This document shows, piece after piece, positions 22,818 through 34,244 of a stretch of 64,000 bases of DNA (position 1 is the stretch's first letter; each line of letters starts with the position of its first letter). The translations under genes and the position numbers were made by a program. Source of the DNA: Kappaphycus alvarezii (Eukaryota; Rhodophyta; Florideophyceae; Gigartinales; Solieriaceae). The notes beneath the pieces are model-generated. The model had not been told where the DNA came from. It did no database searches and was given only the letters and a program-made list of their open reading frames with translations. Location: positions 372,001 through 436,000 of the forward strand of contig NADL03000517.1 of NCBI GenBank assembly GCA_002205965.3, given 5' to 3'.

Positions 22818-24811
22818 ATGCGGTTCACCAGGCATGATCTCAGCATTCCATCGAGGCTAATCACCGCGTTTGCCGCAAGAAGCGGACCTCCCCCAATGGT
22901 CACAGCGCGCAAGATAACCCCGACAATCCCAGTCCCATCCGATATCCATATCGCTCAAAGCGTCCCCATACAACCCATATCTGCCATCGCCGATGCCGCC
23001 GGCATTCTACCCGACGAGCTAGAGCAATACGGCCACACCAAGGCCAAAGTCTCACTATCCGTTCGCGATCGTCTCTCTCACGTCCCCGATGGAAAACTGG
23101 TCATTGTTGCTGGTATTAACCCTACATCCTTGGGGGAGGGCAAAAGTACCACCACCGTGGGCTTGAGCCAGGCTCTTGGCGCGCATCTCGATAAAACGGT
23201 TTTCACATGCATCCGCCAGCCGAGCCAGGGTCCTACCTTTGGTGTCAAAGGGGGGGCCGCGGGCGGCGGCTGGAGTCAAGTCCTGCCCATGGAGGATTTC
23301 AATCTCCACCTCACAGGCGATATACACGCCATATCAGCCGCCACCAACTTGCTTGCCGCCGCCATTGATACCCGAATTTTTCACGAGAGTACTCAATCGA
23401 ATGCCGCCTTGTTCAGAAGGCTCTGTCCCCCAGATCCCAAGGATGGCTCCCGTCGCTTTGCCGTTGCCATGTTTTCGCGACTCAACAAGCTGGGTATTAC
23501 AAAGACAGACCCCGCTCAACTTACCGAGCAGGAAATTGCATCCTTTGTGCGCCTCGATATTGACCCCGATTCGTTGCAGTGGAATAGGGTCGTTGACGTC
23601 AATGACCGATTTTTGCGCCGCATTGAATCGGAAAGGCCCCTACCGAGAAAGGTTTGCTGCGCGAAACAAGGTATGACATTAGCGTCGCTTCAGAGATCAT
23701 GGCAATTTTGGCACTCACCACAAGTCTGTCCGACCTTCGCGCAGGCTAGGTCGTATCGTCATCGGAACTTCACGCTCCGGTGATGAGTTAATTACCGCTG
23801 ATGATCTGGGGGTTGCTGGCGCTTTGACCGTGCTGATGAAAGATGCATTAAACCCGAATCTGCTTCAGACCCTGGAGGGCACTCCGACATTTGTGCATGC
23901 GGGTCCGTTTGCGAATATTGCGTCTGGTAATTCCTCTGTTGTCGCGGATCAGGTAGCGTTAAAGTTGGTCGGGCCCGATGGTTTTGTTGTGACAGAGGCT
24001 GGATTTGATCCGAGATTGGTCTCGAGAAGTTTGTTCATCTCAAATGCCGTCTGGGTGGGGTTAAACCGTCCGCTGTCGTGTTGGTTGCTACGGTCAGGGC
24101 TCTTAAAATGCACGGTGGGGGGCCACCGGTGGTTGCAGGCACACCACTTGCGGATGAGTACAACCAAGAGAATCTCAAACTTGTGGAAAAGGGCTTTTCT
24201 AACCTTGAGAGACATATTAAGCATGCCGCCCTCTATGGTGTACCTGTCATTGTTTGTTGCAACAGGTTCAAGACTGACTCACCGAAAGAGTTGGAGATGA
24301 TAATCAAATTATCGAGAGAAGCAGGTGCCCACGATGCTGTTGTATCCAACCATTGGGAGGAGGGCGGTAAAGAGGCGCTATCGATCTTGGACAGGCCCTA
24401 ATTGATGCAACTGCCAAGCCCATGGTGACCGACTCGTTCCGATTCTTGTACGAGGATCACGTTCCACTGAAGGAGAAGATCGAGATTGTCGCAACTCGTG
24501 TGTACGGGGCTGATGGTGTTGAGTTTTCGGGTGAGGCGGCACGGAAACTAGACATGTATCAGGATAAGGGTTACGGTTCTATGCCCATCTGCATTGCGAA
24601 GACGCAATATAGCCTTTCTGCGGACGCAAACCTAAAGGGGGCTCCAACTGGATTTTCACTTCCTGTGCGGGAGGTTCGACTAAGCGCAGGTGCAGGGTTT
24701 GTGCTTGCCATTTGCGGAACGATACAAACAATGCCCGGACTGCCGACTAAACCAGCTTACTACAACATCGACATAGATTTGGATACTGGAAAAATCATTG
24801 GACTCATGTAA
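22818..24811 (+). pseudogene. Formate-tetrahydrofolate ligase (10-formyl-THF synthetase), reading frame broken four times
   Basis: The enzyme makes 10-formyl-THF from formate, THF and ATP. The first segment (22818 to about 23630) has the ATP-binding [19 protein letters not shown] (from 23121), then [17 protein letters not shown] and [19 protein letters not shown] one-base shift near 23630 leads to [20 protein letters not shown]; another near 23745 to [16 protein letters not shown] and [14 protein letters not shown]; another near 24010 to [20 protein letters not shown]; another near 24385 to the last part (AGFVLAICGTIQTMPGLP, stop 24811). Every block is highly conserved, total length fits the monofunctional family, and no GT-AG intron explains the breaks, so this is either a recent pseudogene or has indel errors. 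Starts: ATG 22818 adds an Arg-rich, mitochondrial-like leader; ATG 22896 gives a cytosolic form. Confidence 0.85.
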
Positions 24812-25169
24812 AGTATAGCTGTTTTGGTCGCTAAAGTACTTTGCCTAGAACACCAAGTCGTTGAGAAACAGAGATTACTCTCTTTACTTGGAATAGAGAT
24901 TGATATGCCGGCAGGACACGAGCTTCTATCCGTTGCCCTGCGCGGAAACATGTGAGTATTAGCCTTGGATATTGGTCCCGTTCCTCTAGTCTGCGACACT
25001 TTCTCGGCATGGTGCAACCTGACGCATAGCGACGTGGAAAGATTTTTACATGTGAAAGTGTTGACCTCCTTCAAAAGATACGCAACGAAAAGCAATGAAA
25101 CCAAACGGATCTAAGTGACACTCCTGTCATCGCATGCACCGGCGGGTCATGGGGTGCGTCCCCCCGGCC
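24812..25169. other. Spacer between convergent genes
   Basis: 358 bases of ordinary sequence between the ends of the ligase gene and the TPR gene. No repeat or gene is recognised. Confidence 0.6.
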
Positions 25170-26021
25170 TTACTCCAAAGCACCCAAAAAGTGTCTGCGA
25201 ACGACGACATCCACCTCGTCCGAACGGCCCTGAGCTCTCAAATTATTGCTCAAACTATCGATAGCCACTCGGACATTGTCATTCGACAACTTATTCGCCC
25301 TATACACAGCCAAAGCGCTGCGATAAAAGTTCTCAGCCTCTGCCAACCTGCCTTGCCTATCAATAACGACAGCCATATACAACAAAACATCGCCATACTT
25401 TCTCGCAGACCTTGCGTCCAACATACGATAAATATCAGCGGCGGAGCGCAAATGATACTCCGCCTCCGGCGTCAACCCTCTCTTACTCAAATTCTGAGCA
25501 TACTCGACATGCGCATCTGCATTCTCCTGAGTACAAAACAAACCAAACTTGGCCCTCGCATCGACAGCCTTCTCAAAATACTCTCCCGCGCCATCATAAT
25601 CCGGAGGCACCCCACGTTGCAAAGCAGCAGCATGCTTCCTACAAACGTCAGCATACTCAACAGCCTCATCAGCATCCGCCAATTGCGGTTGAATCATCTT
25701 TGCCGGCGGTGCACGGAACGGTCTAGGTGCATTGTGGTGAACCGGCTGTGTTTGATCCGTGCGTTTGCGTGGACGCGGAGGGCGGCGCGAGCGGTTGTTA
25801 TCGAGTGGATTCGGCGAGTGGGTTGCGAGTGTCGGGGTGTTTGATTGGTGTCTAAAGAGTCTGCGGTGCGGAGGAAGACGTCCTCGAATTCGGTTTTGGA
25901 CATGGTGAAACCCTCGCATGACGTCGACGCCTGGGATCTTGACTTGGGTGCTGTTGCGTACGCAGCGGTCCTTTTCGACGTAGGATTGGCGGTAACCGCG
26001 GGGTGCGGTGGTGGAGGTCAT
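25170..26021 (-). CDS. TPR-repeat protein
   Basis: The 283-residue frame ends in a helical domain of tetratricopeptide repeats from about residue 115: DADEAVEYADVCRKHAAAL, YDGAGEYFEKAVDARAKFG, EAEYHLRSAADIYRML and AEAENFYRSALAVYRANK each show the A/G/Y/A spacing of a TPR helix pair. Such domains bind peptides or partner proteins; no catalytic domain is present, so the role cannot be named. Residues 40-70 (about 25810-25900) read poorly in this frame, whereas a neighbouring frame gives the more natural MSKTEFEDVFLRTADSLDTN (25903-25844), so two compensating indels or a small annotation error are possible. The upstream spacer is very G-rich on the plus strand (26060-26115). Confidence 0.6.
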   Translation of the reverse strand: MTSTTAPRGYRQSYVEKDRCVRNSTQVKIPGVDVMRGFHHVQNRIRGRLPPHRRLFRHQSNTPTLATHSPNPLDNNRSRRPPRPRKRTDQTQPVHHNAPRPFRAPPAKMIQPQLADADEAVEYADVCRKHAAALQRGVPPDYDGAGEYFEKAVDARAKFGLFCTQENADAHVEYAQNLSKRGLTPEAEYHLRSAADIYRMLDARSARKYGDVLLYMAVVIDRQGRLAEAENFYRSALAVYRANKLSNDNVRVAIDSLSNNLRAQGRSDEVDVVVRRHFLGALE

Positions 26022-26774
26022 TGTGTTTTTGGGGGGTTGTGTGTTGTTATGTTATGTGCTTTGGGGGGGTGGGGAATAGGGGAAGAGGGCAGGGGGGGGG
26101 AGAGGGGGGAGAGGGAGGGATATAAGGAGTGGGGATGGTGTGTCGGATTGGAATTTGGTGTATGATTTGGATATGGTATTGGTTGGGGCGAATGGCGATG
26201 AACGTTGAAAAAGGGATTCTGGGGAGGGTCCGTTACGAAATATTGAAAGCTCGAGGAGCAGAGCTGTTCAAGCTCTGTGAATGTGGGAAAGGGCGCATTC
26301 TAGGGAGGGGACGGCAGGAGGAACAGAAAGGCGATTGGAGATTTCAAGGCGATCTTGATGGGGTGCAGAGCACGGATCTACAATGGCTTGATGATCGGTC
26401 AACGGCTTGAAGTGTCCCGGACGAGGGTTTTGTTGAGCAGAGATTGATGCTACGCAACGGTAAAGTTGATAACATTTCTTTCGTTTTCTCGTCCTGGGCC
26501 CTTTGCAGCACCTTTGCGCTTGAAAAGCGAATTGTAACGGCTACATGTTGTACAATGATTCTTTCCTGGTGCACGTGTGCAACAGAGAACAAACAAATTA
26601 TACTGTATAAATACAATTATAATTGTACAATTATAATTGTATTTTACATTGCCTTACTGTTGAAATTGAGATTTACACAAAAGTCGAACAGCTTGAACAA
26701 CTTTCGAACAAAATCACTCATCACTTTGCTTCCCAGCATCATCCAACCAAGTCCAGCGCCAATCATACAATTCA
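26022..26774. promoter_or_regulatory. Divergent promoter spacer with tandem palindrome
   Basis: Separates the minus-strand TPR gene (26021) from SYF2 (26775). 26060-26115 is almost pure purine with G runs. 26613-26640 holds two tandem copies of the 14-base palindrome ACAATTATAATTGT, 134 bases before the SYF2 start. The middle has no credible gene. Confidence 0.45.
26613..26640. repeat. Two tandem copies of a 14-bp perfect palindrome
   Basis: ACAATTATAATTGT occurs at 26613-26626 and 26627-26640 with no spacer. Each copy equals its own reverse complement. Its place upstream of SYF2 would suit a dimeric or homeodomain-type binding site, but that is inference. Confidence 0.9.
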
Positions 26775-27359
26775 ATGTCGACAGCCGCAGACAGATTAGC
26801 AGCACTCAAGGCAAAGCTCAACGAGGCCCGTGAGGAAAACCTAAACGCCGTCGAGGATGAGAGCAAGCTTCGTCCTCACGCCCCAACATCAACCGCTCAG
26901 CCACCCAACCAACAAATCCAATCCCAATCACCGCCATCCAAAAAGAAATCCCGTAAAAGACAACGCCCCAATCACATCACCCTTGAAATCGACTCTGCCG
27001 ACGAGGCTCAAGGCGAAAATGACGATGTCCGATTACGAAGCATGAAACGTCGATCTCGAAAACTCAACATTCCCAACCATTCCCAGCCCAGCGATGCGCA
27101 ACGAGAGACGGTTATCGAATATGGTAAAACGGGACAGCAAGTGACGGAGGAGGGTGTCCAGAGGATGATGGAAGAGCTCAGGGAAACGGAGAAGAAGAGG
27201 GGCAAGTTTCAGAGGAGGAGGAAGTTTGATGAGGATCGCGTCGATATTAACTTTATCAACGAGGGCAATCGCGCATTCAATCGCAGGCTGGATAGGCACT
27301 TTGACAAGTTCGAGTCGGTCAGAAAGATCAAGGATAATCTTGAGCGTGGAACCGGCTGA
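26775..27359 (+). CDS. SYF2: Pre-mRNA-splicing factor SYF2
   Basis: SYF2 is a small subunit of the Prp19/NTC complex, which joins the spliceosome at activation and acts in the nucleus. The 194-residue product begins with a charged helix (MSTAADRLAALKAKLNEARE), passes through a basic segment with nuclear-signal-like KKKSRKRQR (residues 56-64), and ends with the family signature: TEEGVQRMMEELRETEKKR, then KFQRRRKFDEDRVDINFINE, then NRAFNRRLDRHFDKF and a final NLERGTG. Both the length and the C-terminal order fit the SYF2 family (about 200-250 residues). It is an intact single exon. It is followed 376 bases later by FANCI on the same strand. Confidence 0.9.
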   Translation: MSTAADRLAALKAKLNEAREENLNAVEDESKLRPHAPTSTAQPPNQQIQSQSPPSKKKSRKRQRPNHITLEIDSADEAQGENDDVRLRSMKRRSRKLNIPNHSQPSDAQRETVIEYGKTGQQVTEEGVQRMMEELRETEKKRGKFQRRRKFDEDRVDINFINEGNRAFNRRLDRHFDKFESVRKIKDNLERGTG

Positions 27360-27735
27360 CCCGACGGAGCCGACTGAGTCGACTCAACCTCGACCGGGGA
27401 GGAAAAGTCTGGAAGGACGGGACGATGGTGTGAGACTGTGCTTGGGCGGGGTTTGTATGCATGCCATGCAGATCAACAGCAACTACTTTTTTCACACAAA
27501 AAAAATTGGCGGGAAATACATTGATTCAAAAACAAAAACAAACCAGTGCTGTCCGCCAGCCTACATGCCCATCCGCAGCTAACCTAACCACAACCTATTT
27601 TCGTTCTTTTCGTTCCTCTTCCCCATCCACCTCACTGCACCTGCTTCTAGGCCCACCCAATTCAACAGTCCTCCCCCCTCCCCCGCCTGTCAGTCTTGCT
27701 ACCCACCTTACCTCCCACTTTCATCCACATCAATT
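27360..27735. other. Spacer between SYF2 and FANCI
   Basis: 376 bases. The first part is a run of GAC/GAG-like triplets just after the SYF2 stop; 27600-27735 is C/T-rich with no repeats of the pentamer type. It presumably holds the FANCI promoter; no motif is assigned. Confidence 0.5.
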
Positions 27736-30700
27736 ATGTCCCAGTTGCCAGTTCCTGTAGATCCCGATGCCTCTATCGACCACCACTTTGCTCAAATTCG
27801 CCTCAAGGGCGAGTCGTATCTCGCTCATGCCCTCAAGCATAATCCCCAACCCATCACACGCCAACGTCTGCTCATGGCTTCCCTGCGCTACTTTGAAACT
27901 CGCTCTACGCCCGCACCCACACCAAGCCAGCCCTCACAACCTTCTCCTGGCCTCCTTGTGTCTCCGGCCGTGTCTTCCTTCCAGACCCTCTTGGCTAGCA
28001 CCTTGGACCATTATATTCCCTCCAATGTCCTCATTCAAGCTTGTGCAAAGGCCGCCGATTGCCAGTTGTCTACTATTTTGGTCAAGTTATTGTACATTCT
28101 TGCAAACGCCGGCCCCATTCGGGACAAAGATGAGGTTGATACCTCTCAGTCTCAGTCTGATGATGATGAGCTGTTTCATGAAGAGGCTGCTGACGGCAAT
28201 CAAGATCAGGAAAATTTCGACCCTCAAAAAGCTGCACCTCGTCCGCCGAAACCTCCCGTCGAAAACAACGCCGCGAAACCGAAATCCTTTTCTGCAGAGG
28301 TTAGTGTCGGCCGTACTGGCCAAAGCTTTGTCGATGAGTTTATGTCAAGGTTGGTCGCGGGACCCGAGGGCAACGCGTCTAGACATACAAAATCAAACGA
28401 TGTCTTTGTTTCCTCCGTCGCTAGAGAAGCTCCCCTCTCCGAAACAGCCTCGCGCAACGTCATGCGCGCTCTCACGCGCCGAATGAAAACTGTCGACCTT
28501 TTTGAATTGCCAGCCTTTATTTATCAACTTTTGCTCTTTGCATCCGCTCGCGGCACAGCAGCGGAGAAGGGTCACATCTTCTTACAAATCACTCGGTGTT
28601 TGCAGACATGGAAAAGAAGGTGAGGAAGATGGAGGAACAGTCGCAGAGCCTACTTGAAGAGGATGAGGACGCCATTATGTCGTCTGGGATAACCACCGTG
28701 AAAGATCTCCGACAAGTCCAGGGTACAGCCCTTCTCCACATTGAGTACGCTGTCAAGCAGGATCCAAGCTTGTCGGCAGAGATTGTCAAACTCACCAAAT
28801 CCGGTGTTGAAACCCCCGGACACTTTCTCACGTCTTTCGGAACCGGAATTATTTTGTCACTTGCGAGGACTACCGCGTCCCAATCCGATATCTTAAACTT
28901 GCTGAGGGAGGCTCTGGTGCGCTTTGGGAAAGAGATGGCACTGAGGGACAGAAATTTGTACGTCGCCAGGGTAACGTTGAATGACGACCAAGTCGTTGAT
29001 CCGCGGAAATCTCTTCTGTTTGTGGCGGAATGTACACGTGAAAGCGGTTGGGACTATATCATAGAGGGCCTCATAAATTTTGCCTTCCTCCTAATGGATA
29101 AGCCCATCTTGGAAGTTGGCGAAAAGCGGGGGGAGTCGGATTGCCTCGGTGAGGACCTTCTCTTCAATCTTTTTGGCGGACATTCTGTGGTCAGAGAAAG
29201 CATAATGGAGCAGCTTACAACTCGCATTGCGCTGCAGGAAAAATCAACGCACAAGGCCATAGCAGTCATTCGCAGACTGACTGAAAAGATCCCGTTTTAC
29301 GTCCTTGAATATAACAGATATCTTAGAGATGCCATCGAGCTTGTGACATCTCTGCCGCCATGGATAGCTGCCGACCTGATATCGGCTTACAAGCCCCTGT
29401 TGGTCGCACGTCAAGATCTCCGAGATTACTTTCATCTTGTTATCCGCAAGTCATTATTCCACAGAGATTCTTCAAGCCGAGCAGTGGCAATATCTGGGTT
29501 CCTGACAGCGACCTCTCTGTGTGGATCATGTGGGAAAGGTAGCAGTCAGTCGACTCGGCGTGGCGACAAAATGCCTTCCCAACAGCACAGTAGCGACCTT
29601 GATGCTATGATTGAATCGCTGCAACCTGTCCGCAGGATATTCTCCTATCCAGCTGCCCAGCGCGCTCTACTGTACAAGAATGCGATACTCGCTTTGCAAG
29701 ATGCGTCCGCTGAAGATGCACGCAACATGGCAGTCGCAGTTTCGGATATATTACGAGGCCATCTTCGAACTTTTGTATCCCCTCAAGAGGCACCGTACAT
29801 ACACCCCGAACACTGCGTAAATGAGTTGTCTGGAGGATTCCTGGTAGAGCCCCTTGGTGATCTGATCTGGTGTCTTGCAGTCTGTGAGGTTACAAGGGAC
29901 GCGATGAGTATGGGAACTCCTACATTGTCGATCTTGCGCGAAAGATATCAACAGTCAGCATCCAAGACTTTGCGATTTCAAAAGAACTTGTGGTCCAAGA
30001 CAATGAACAGGAACATGACGGGGAAGATCCTACCGCAATAAACAGTGAGGAGGCTGCTACAAGAGCTAATCGAAACAGGGCTCGAGTTCTTGGTTCAGTT
30101 TGTGAGGGATTGATCAATGCTGTCTTGCTTTTTCCAGTTGACCAGCTTAGCTGGTCAACCGTGACGGAAGTTCTTGTACCTCTCCTAGTTCTGAAAGGAA
30201 GGGTGTTTGATCTCCTTCGAGAGGCAGGTGTATCATCCGCAAGTGATGCGTTCAGTGACCTTGGCGGTGACTTGCAAATAGAACTACTGCGACCAGGTAT
30301 GAGAATGCTTTTGCAACGAAATAGCAAATCAGGGCCTGCTAAGGGTAAAAAGCGACCTGGGTCCCGCAAGTTGAAAGTTAATGAAACTGCAGCGTCTTCC
30401 CCAGGGGCGCCAGGAAACGGCCATCGCTTTGGTTCATTCAGCATTCTTTCATCAGCTTCTTCAAGACCAACTCTACCTCTCAACGTCACAATGCGTGTTT
30501 TGTCGTTGATGTCGGACGCCATGACCAATGTCAACGCGGGTAGCGGTAACGTATTTCAAGGTCAGGCAGATTCGCGTGACTTCCAAGAGCTGCGGTCGTA
30601 TCTTCTTGCAGTGGCCTTGAAACATGTCGATGATTTCATTTCGTTGATGTCCAGAGAGTTTCATGCGGAATCTGCCTTTGCAACAAAAGAGATCATTGAA

Positions 30701-32071
30701 GCAGTTAATGGATTAGTGAGGATGGCCATGAATGATTTCAAGCGCTTCCGGAGAACTACGGCGACAGCACTGTGTCACGGTGGGACAATGGCCTTGCGGA
30801 TAGCAGAACGCTGTACGTTCTGCTTAACTCTTCTTCGAAACAAGGAAACGGAATTTACAGTAGGCTTTTGTCAGGCGCTTTTGTTGAAGCCAGAGTGTTC
30901 CCAGGGCCGTTGGGGTAGCGGTGATATATTTGAATCCGCCGTTGATGCCTTGGAAAAGCTCATCGACTCCCTCTTGGATGACGAACTGCACAAAGAGGCC
31001 GCTTTGGCCCTGCGGATGCATGCGGCCCTCGTGCGAACAATATCCAGTGCTTTAAGTGGAATCGAAAAGGTCGCATCTTTCTTGGACAAAAGGGTCCTGT
31101 GGGCAAGTGAAATACTATCCTCAAAAACAGTGTCAGATACTGGCATTATTAAGACGATTGTTCATCTGTGCCTAGTCTATACAGAAAATAATAACGATCT
31201 GCGACGCGCTGGCCATTTGTGTCAACGGCTTTTGGAGGTTATTGGAGATTGCGATGAGAATGCAGAAATTCCAGAAGGGATTGATAACGCCGAAGAGAAA
31301 CTGGTTTGTGCGAAGTGCATTGAGCAGGAAACAAGTTTAGCTGTTGTGGATGCCGTCCTAGATGTTCTCGAAGGTGCCATATCTGATGCTGAATGGTGCC
31401 TTGGTAGAATGAATTCACTTGAAAATGCGGTGGATAACGCATCTATAGAAGCGGAGAGCTCTCATTCCAGGGAGAGTCAAGAGGATCAAAATGACGCAGA
31501 GCAGCAGCAAATGGTGGCGAAACAGGCGATGCGCGCAGAAGATGCTGCGCAGCTACGTTTGGAGGGTGTTGTAAGAACGCTCCGAGGATTGGCGAGATGT
31601 GCTATCGCAAAGTGGGGTCAGCAAGAACGACTTTTGAAGGTGATAACGAAAACTTACAGGACTCTCTGTGTTTCTGCCCATGCTCAGTCCAAACGACGAG
31701 GGGATCCGCGAACGTCATTTACGTCACTGGTAAATGAATGCAAAGGTCTTGCGCCAACCCTGTGGACATACCTCGCTTTTGCAGGAGGAGAGGCAGGTAT
31801 GGACAAGACGACCAAAGGGTCATCAAGGGCATCTAAAGAAGCGAGGGTTATGCCACAATTGATTTATGAGGTTGAGAAGTTTGAAAAGGTTCTTATTGCT
31901 GTACAAAAGAAAACAAGGATCAACCTCTTGCGTGGAATGAGGCGAAATATTGCGAGGGATTTCCGAATTCGTGAGGACCTACTAAGAGATGAAACTGATG
32001 AAACTCGCGGACACGACACTACCGAACCTGCTGAACCTTCATCGTCGCCGTCAAAGCGCAGGAGAATCTAG
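27736..32071 (+). CDS. FANCI: Fanconi anemia group I protein homolog (FANCI), two frame breaks
   Basis: FANCI pairs with FANCD2 as a DNA clamp in interstrand-crosslink repair in the nucleus. Three consecutive frames cover about 1445 residues (human FANCI is 1328). Segment 1 (27736-28623) holds DLFELPAFIYQLLLFAS; segment 2 (28596 to about 29900) LRQVQGTALLHIEYAVKQD, ESGWDYIIEGLINFAFLLMD and DLRDYFHLVIRKSLFHRDSS; segment 3 (to 32071) the C-terminal LIYEVEKFEKVLIAVQKKTR and INLLRGMRRNIARDFRI, ending in the nuclear-signal-like SKRRRI. These match family landmarks in order. The first junction is explained by one missing T in TGTTTGC near 28603; the second by one base near 29897. No introns fit the junctions. 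Conservation elsewhere argues that the gene is functional and the breaks are sequence errors, but recent loss cannot be excluded. The monoubiquitinated Lys was not placed. Confidence 0.8.
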
Positions 32072-33075
32072 GAATTGCAATATGAGAGACTTGTTGCAAT
32101 TACTCTTATAGAGTTTGTAGGATAAGCTCAAGAACTTGCGAACTCTCCTTCTTTGCTGGTGACCTCATAATGAACCTAGAATATGTGACGACGTCTCATT
32201 TCGACAGGCATCTCGAAAAGGATAGCCACAACAAGGAGAAATTGTAAGTATTACCTCATAAAAGTAATTTACTTTGGCCGAAAAACGAGCAGAGAATCTT
32301 TTTTTGGCACAGCCACGTATCTGCTAAACGGTGTATTGTACAGTGAAAAGGCTTCAGTAGATGTTTCACTGTTGAATGACAAAGTATTTCGCTGACCATA
32401 AGCTCGACTTCCAACGCCCATGAATGAATACAAACTAGTTTACGGCAATTATGTTCGGTATGTAGTTTTGATAGTGTCCACTGCAGGATCCAACTATACA
32501 GAACAGCTAGAGAGCAAACCGGACGGTCCACGTCGCCACGTGCAGTTGGGTGCTATCGAGGATAGCCATAGCGATAGACAACCGCAAGATGCAAAGCAAT
32601 GTTTATAATTGCATAAGGCATTTAAATTTACTCATTCCCGCTTCTCATGTACTCTCGATTCACTTTAAAAGCAGTATCAGTAAATGTATTTTAAATCCCT
32701 AGACTCATTTTGAACATCGCAGATGAAATCAAATTGCAGTTGTAAAGAACGGATGTCAAGCATTTAAGGCGCAAGTTTCTCGCGCAACGAGTACTACTCG
32801 TCCTCTTTATCCACTACAGCATGATTATGACCCAAAGCGGAAGCTGCGCAGAAATCCCAATGTCGATTATAAAGTCAACAAGCTTAATATGTACGTGTAC
32901 TGCACCGGTCACCAATCAACCTTTTGCTCTCGACAAGTTATTCGCTGAGCTCCAAAGTACTTGCCCAGCACATTGAACCGCTACCTCGAAATGCTGTATT
33001 GATATCTACCCTGCAGTGCCGATATCCTAAGTTCATCGCTTTCATCTCATCGCGCAATTTCACTTTGTTGTTGGC
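32072..33075. other. AT-rich spacer, nothing recognised
   Basis: About 1 kb with only short frames. No pentamer arrays, transposon motifs or RNA genes were seen. Confidence 0.5.
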
Positions 33076-34244
33076 ATGTTCTTTTCCACTTTACCACGGG
33101 ATGTTGAGCACCTCGGGAGTCATTCAAAGCTTAAGCGACGATCCCGCCTGCGCTCTGCAGTTTTCAGGTCGTCAAGGCGATTCAACAAACTCGTTTTTCG
33201 CGATGCACCTATATTCGCATTTTTGTCTCTCGTTATTCTTCTGTTGCACATTTGGCGAGATTCTGAACTCATAACGACTTTTATGGACAAGAGAACTATT
33301 GTTTCAAGCAATGTCATTCACCGCCCCGAGGTACCGTTTAGGCCAAATCAGCAGATGTTGCACCCGCCCCCGTACCTACCGCTGGCTCAACACTTGAAGC
33401 ATATCAATATCTCAACTGGAAGCCCATCTCTTCAGGATATGGTTTATGGAGAACAAAGGAAAACTCAGCCTGACCTTAGGCCGACAAGGAATGCCGACTT
33501 GGATGACTGCTTTCAATGTACAATCAATGCACGACGAATTCTTCCCAGTACATTTGCTTCGCCCAAAAGGTTGAAACTGGCTCGTGCTTTGACAAAAATC
33601 GTTACCTTTTATGACATTTCCTCCATGCTTGCATATCCTTGCGCGGAGGAAGTCTACTGGATTCTTCCTTTGGTGAAGATTTTAAGAGTACGGTAACCGT
33701 CTTCAAATTGGTGAAGTCTCTGAAATGCAACTGCAGAGTTTTCTTTTTACTAACAGCTAGTCTCTTGGTCAACGTTTTTGTTTGTTCTCTACTTTGCAAA
33801 GAGCTGGAAGCCAACCTTTGAGCATTATTGCCTAGTTTCGGATGATTCGCTGACTGTTGATATCCTAAAAAATTACGGTCCGAAGGAACAAATGGAACCA
33901 AATTCGTGCGATACAAGCCCTCTTTTCAAGGGCGCTTTCCGAAAGTTGATCTTATGTTTTCTTGGAGGGGTCTGGAGCAATTCAGTCTGGATGATGTTCA
34001 CCAAGTCTTCAAGGAAGTGGTGCTCAGTGGCACAAGCTACACGCTTGTTGGCTCATCTCCAGGCCAGCCGAATGCAAAACTGGTTGAAAGTAGCAAGGGA
34101 GTTTATTCAGTAGTTAGACCGGAGATCCCTTCACTCAATGTTCGTGGATATCCTTTCGGTTTTAACAAGGCACTACGCGTCATACCCATCATGGAGATGC
34201 AATTGCTGCTTTATAATTCTAGCTTAATGAGGGATAATTGGTAG
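33076..34244 (+). pseudogene. Membrane-anchored SAM-methyltransferase-like protein, frame broken
   Basis: The first frame (to 33696) has a basic N-terminus, one membrane helix (APIFAFLSLVILLLHIW) and a luminal-type stem, as in type II Golgi proteins. It ends in a segment resembling motif I of class I methyltransferases, SMLAYPCAEEVYWILPLV, where the usual PCG reads PCA. The same frame resumes at about 33778 after stops, then shifts by one base near 33940 into FPKVDLMFSWRGLEQFSLDDV, VVLSGTSYTLVGSSPGQPN and LNVRGYPFGFNKALRVIP, with a stop at 34244. That pattern (D-L-x-x-x-W/R-x-x-L, helix, S-G-x-x-Y-x-L) resembles a widespread small methyltransferase family. The gap 33690-33790 could be an intron, though I could not place convincing splice sites. 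Family assignment is by eye; substrate unknown. Confidence 0.4.
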
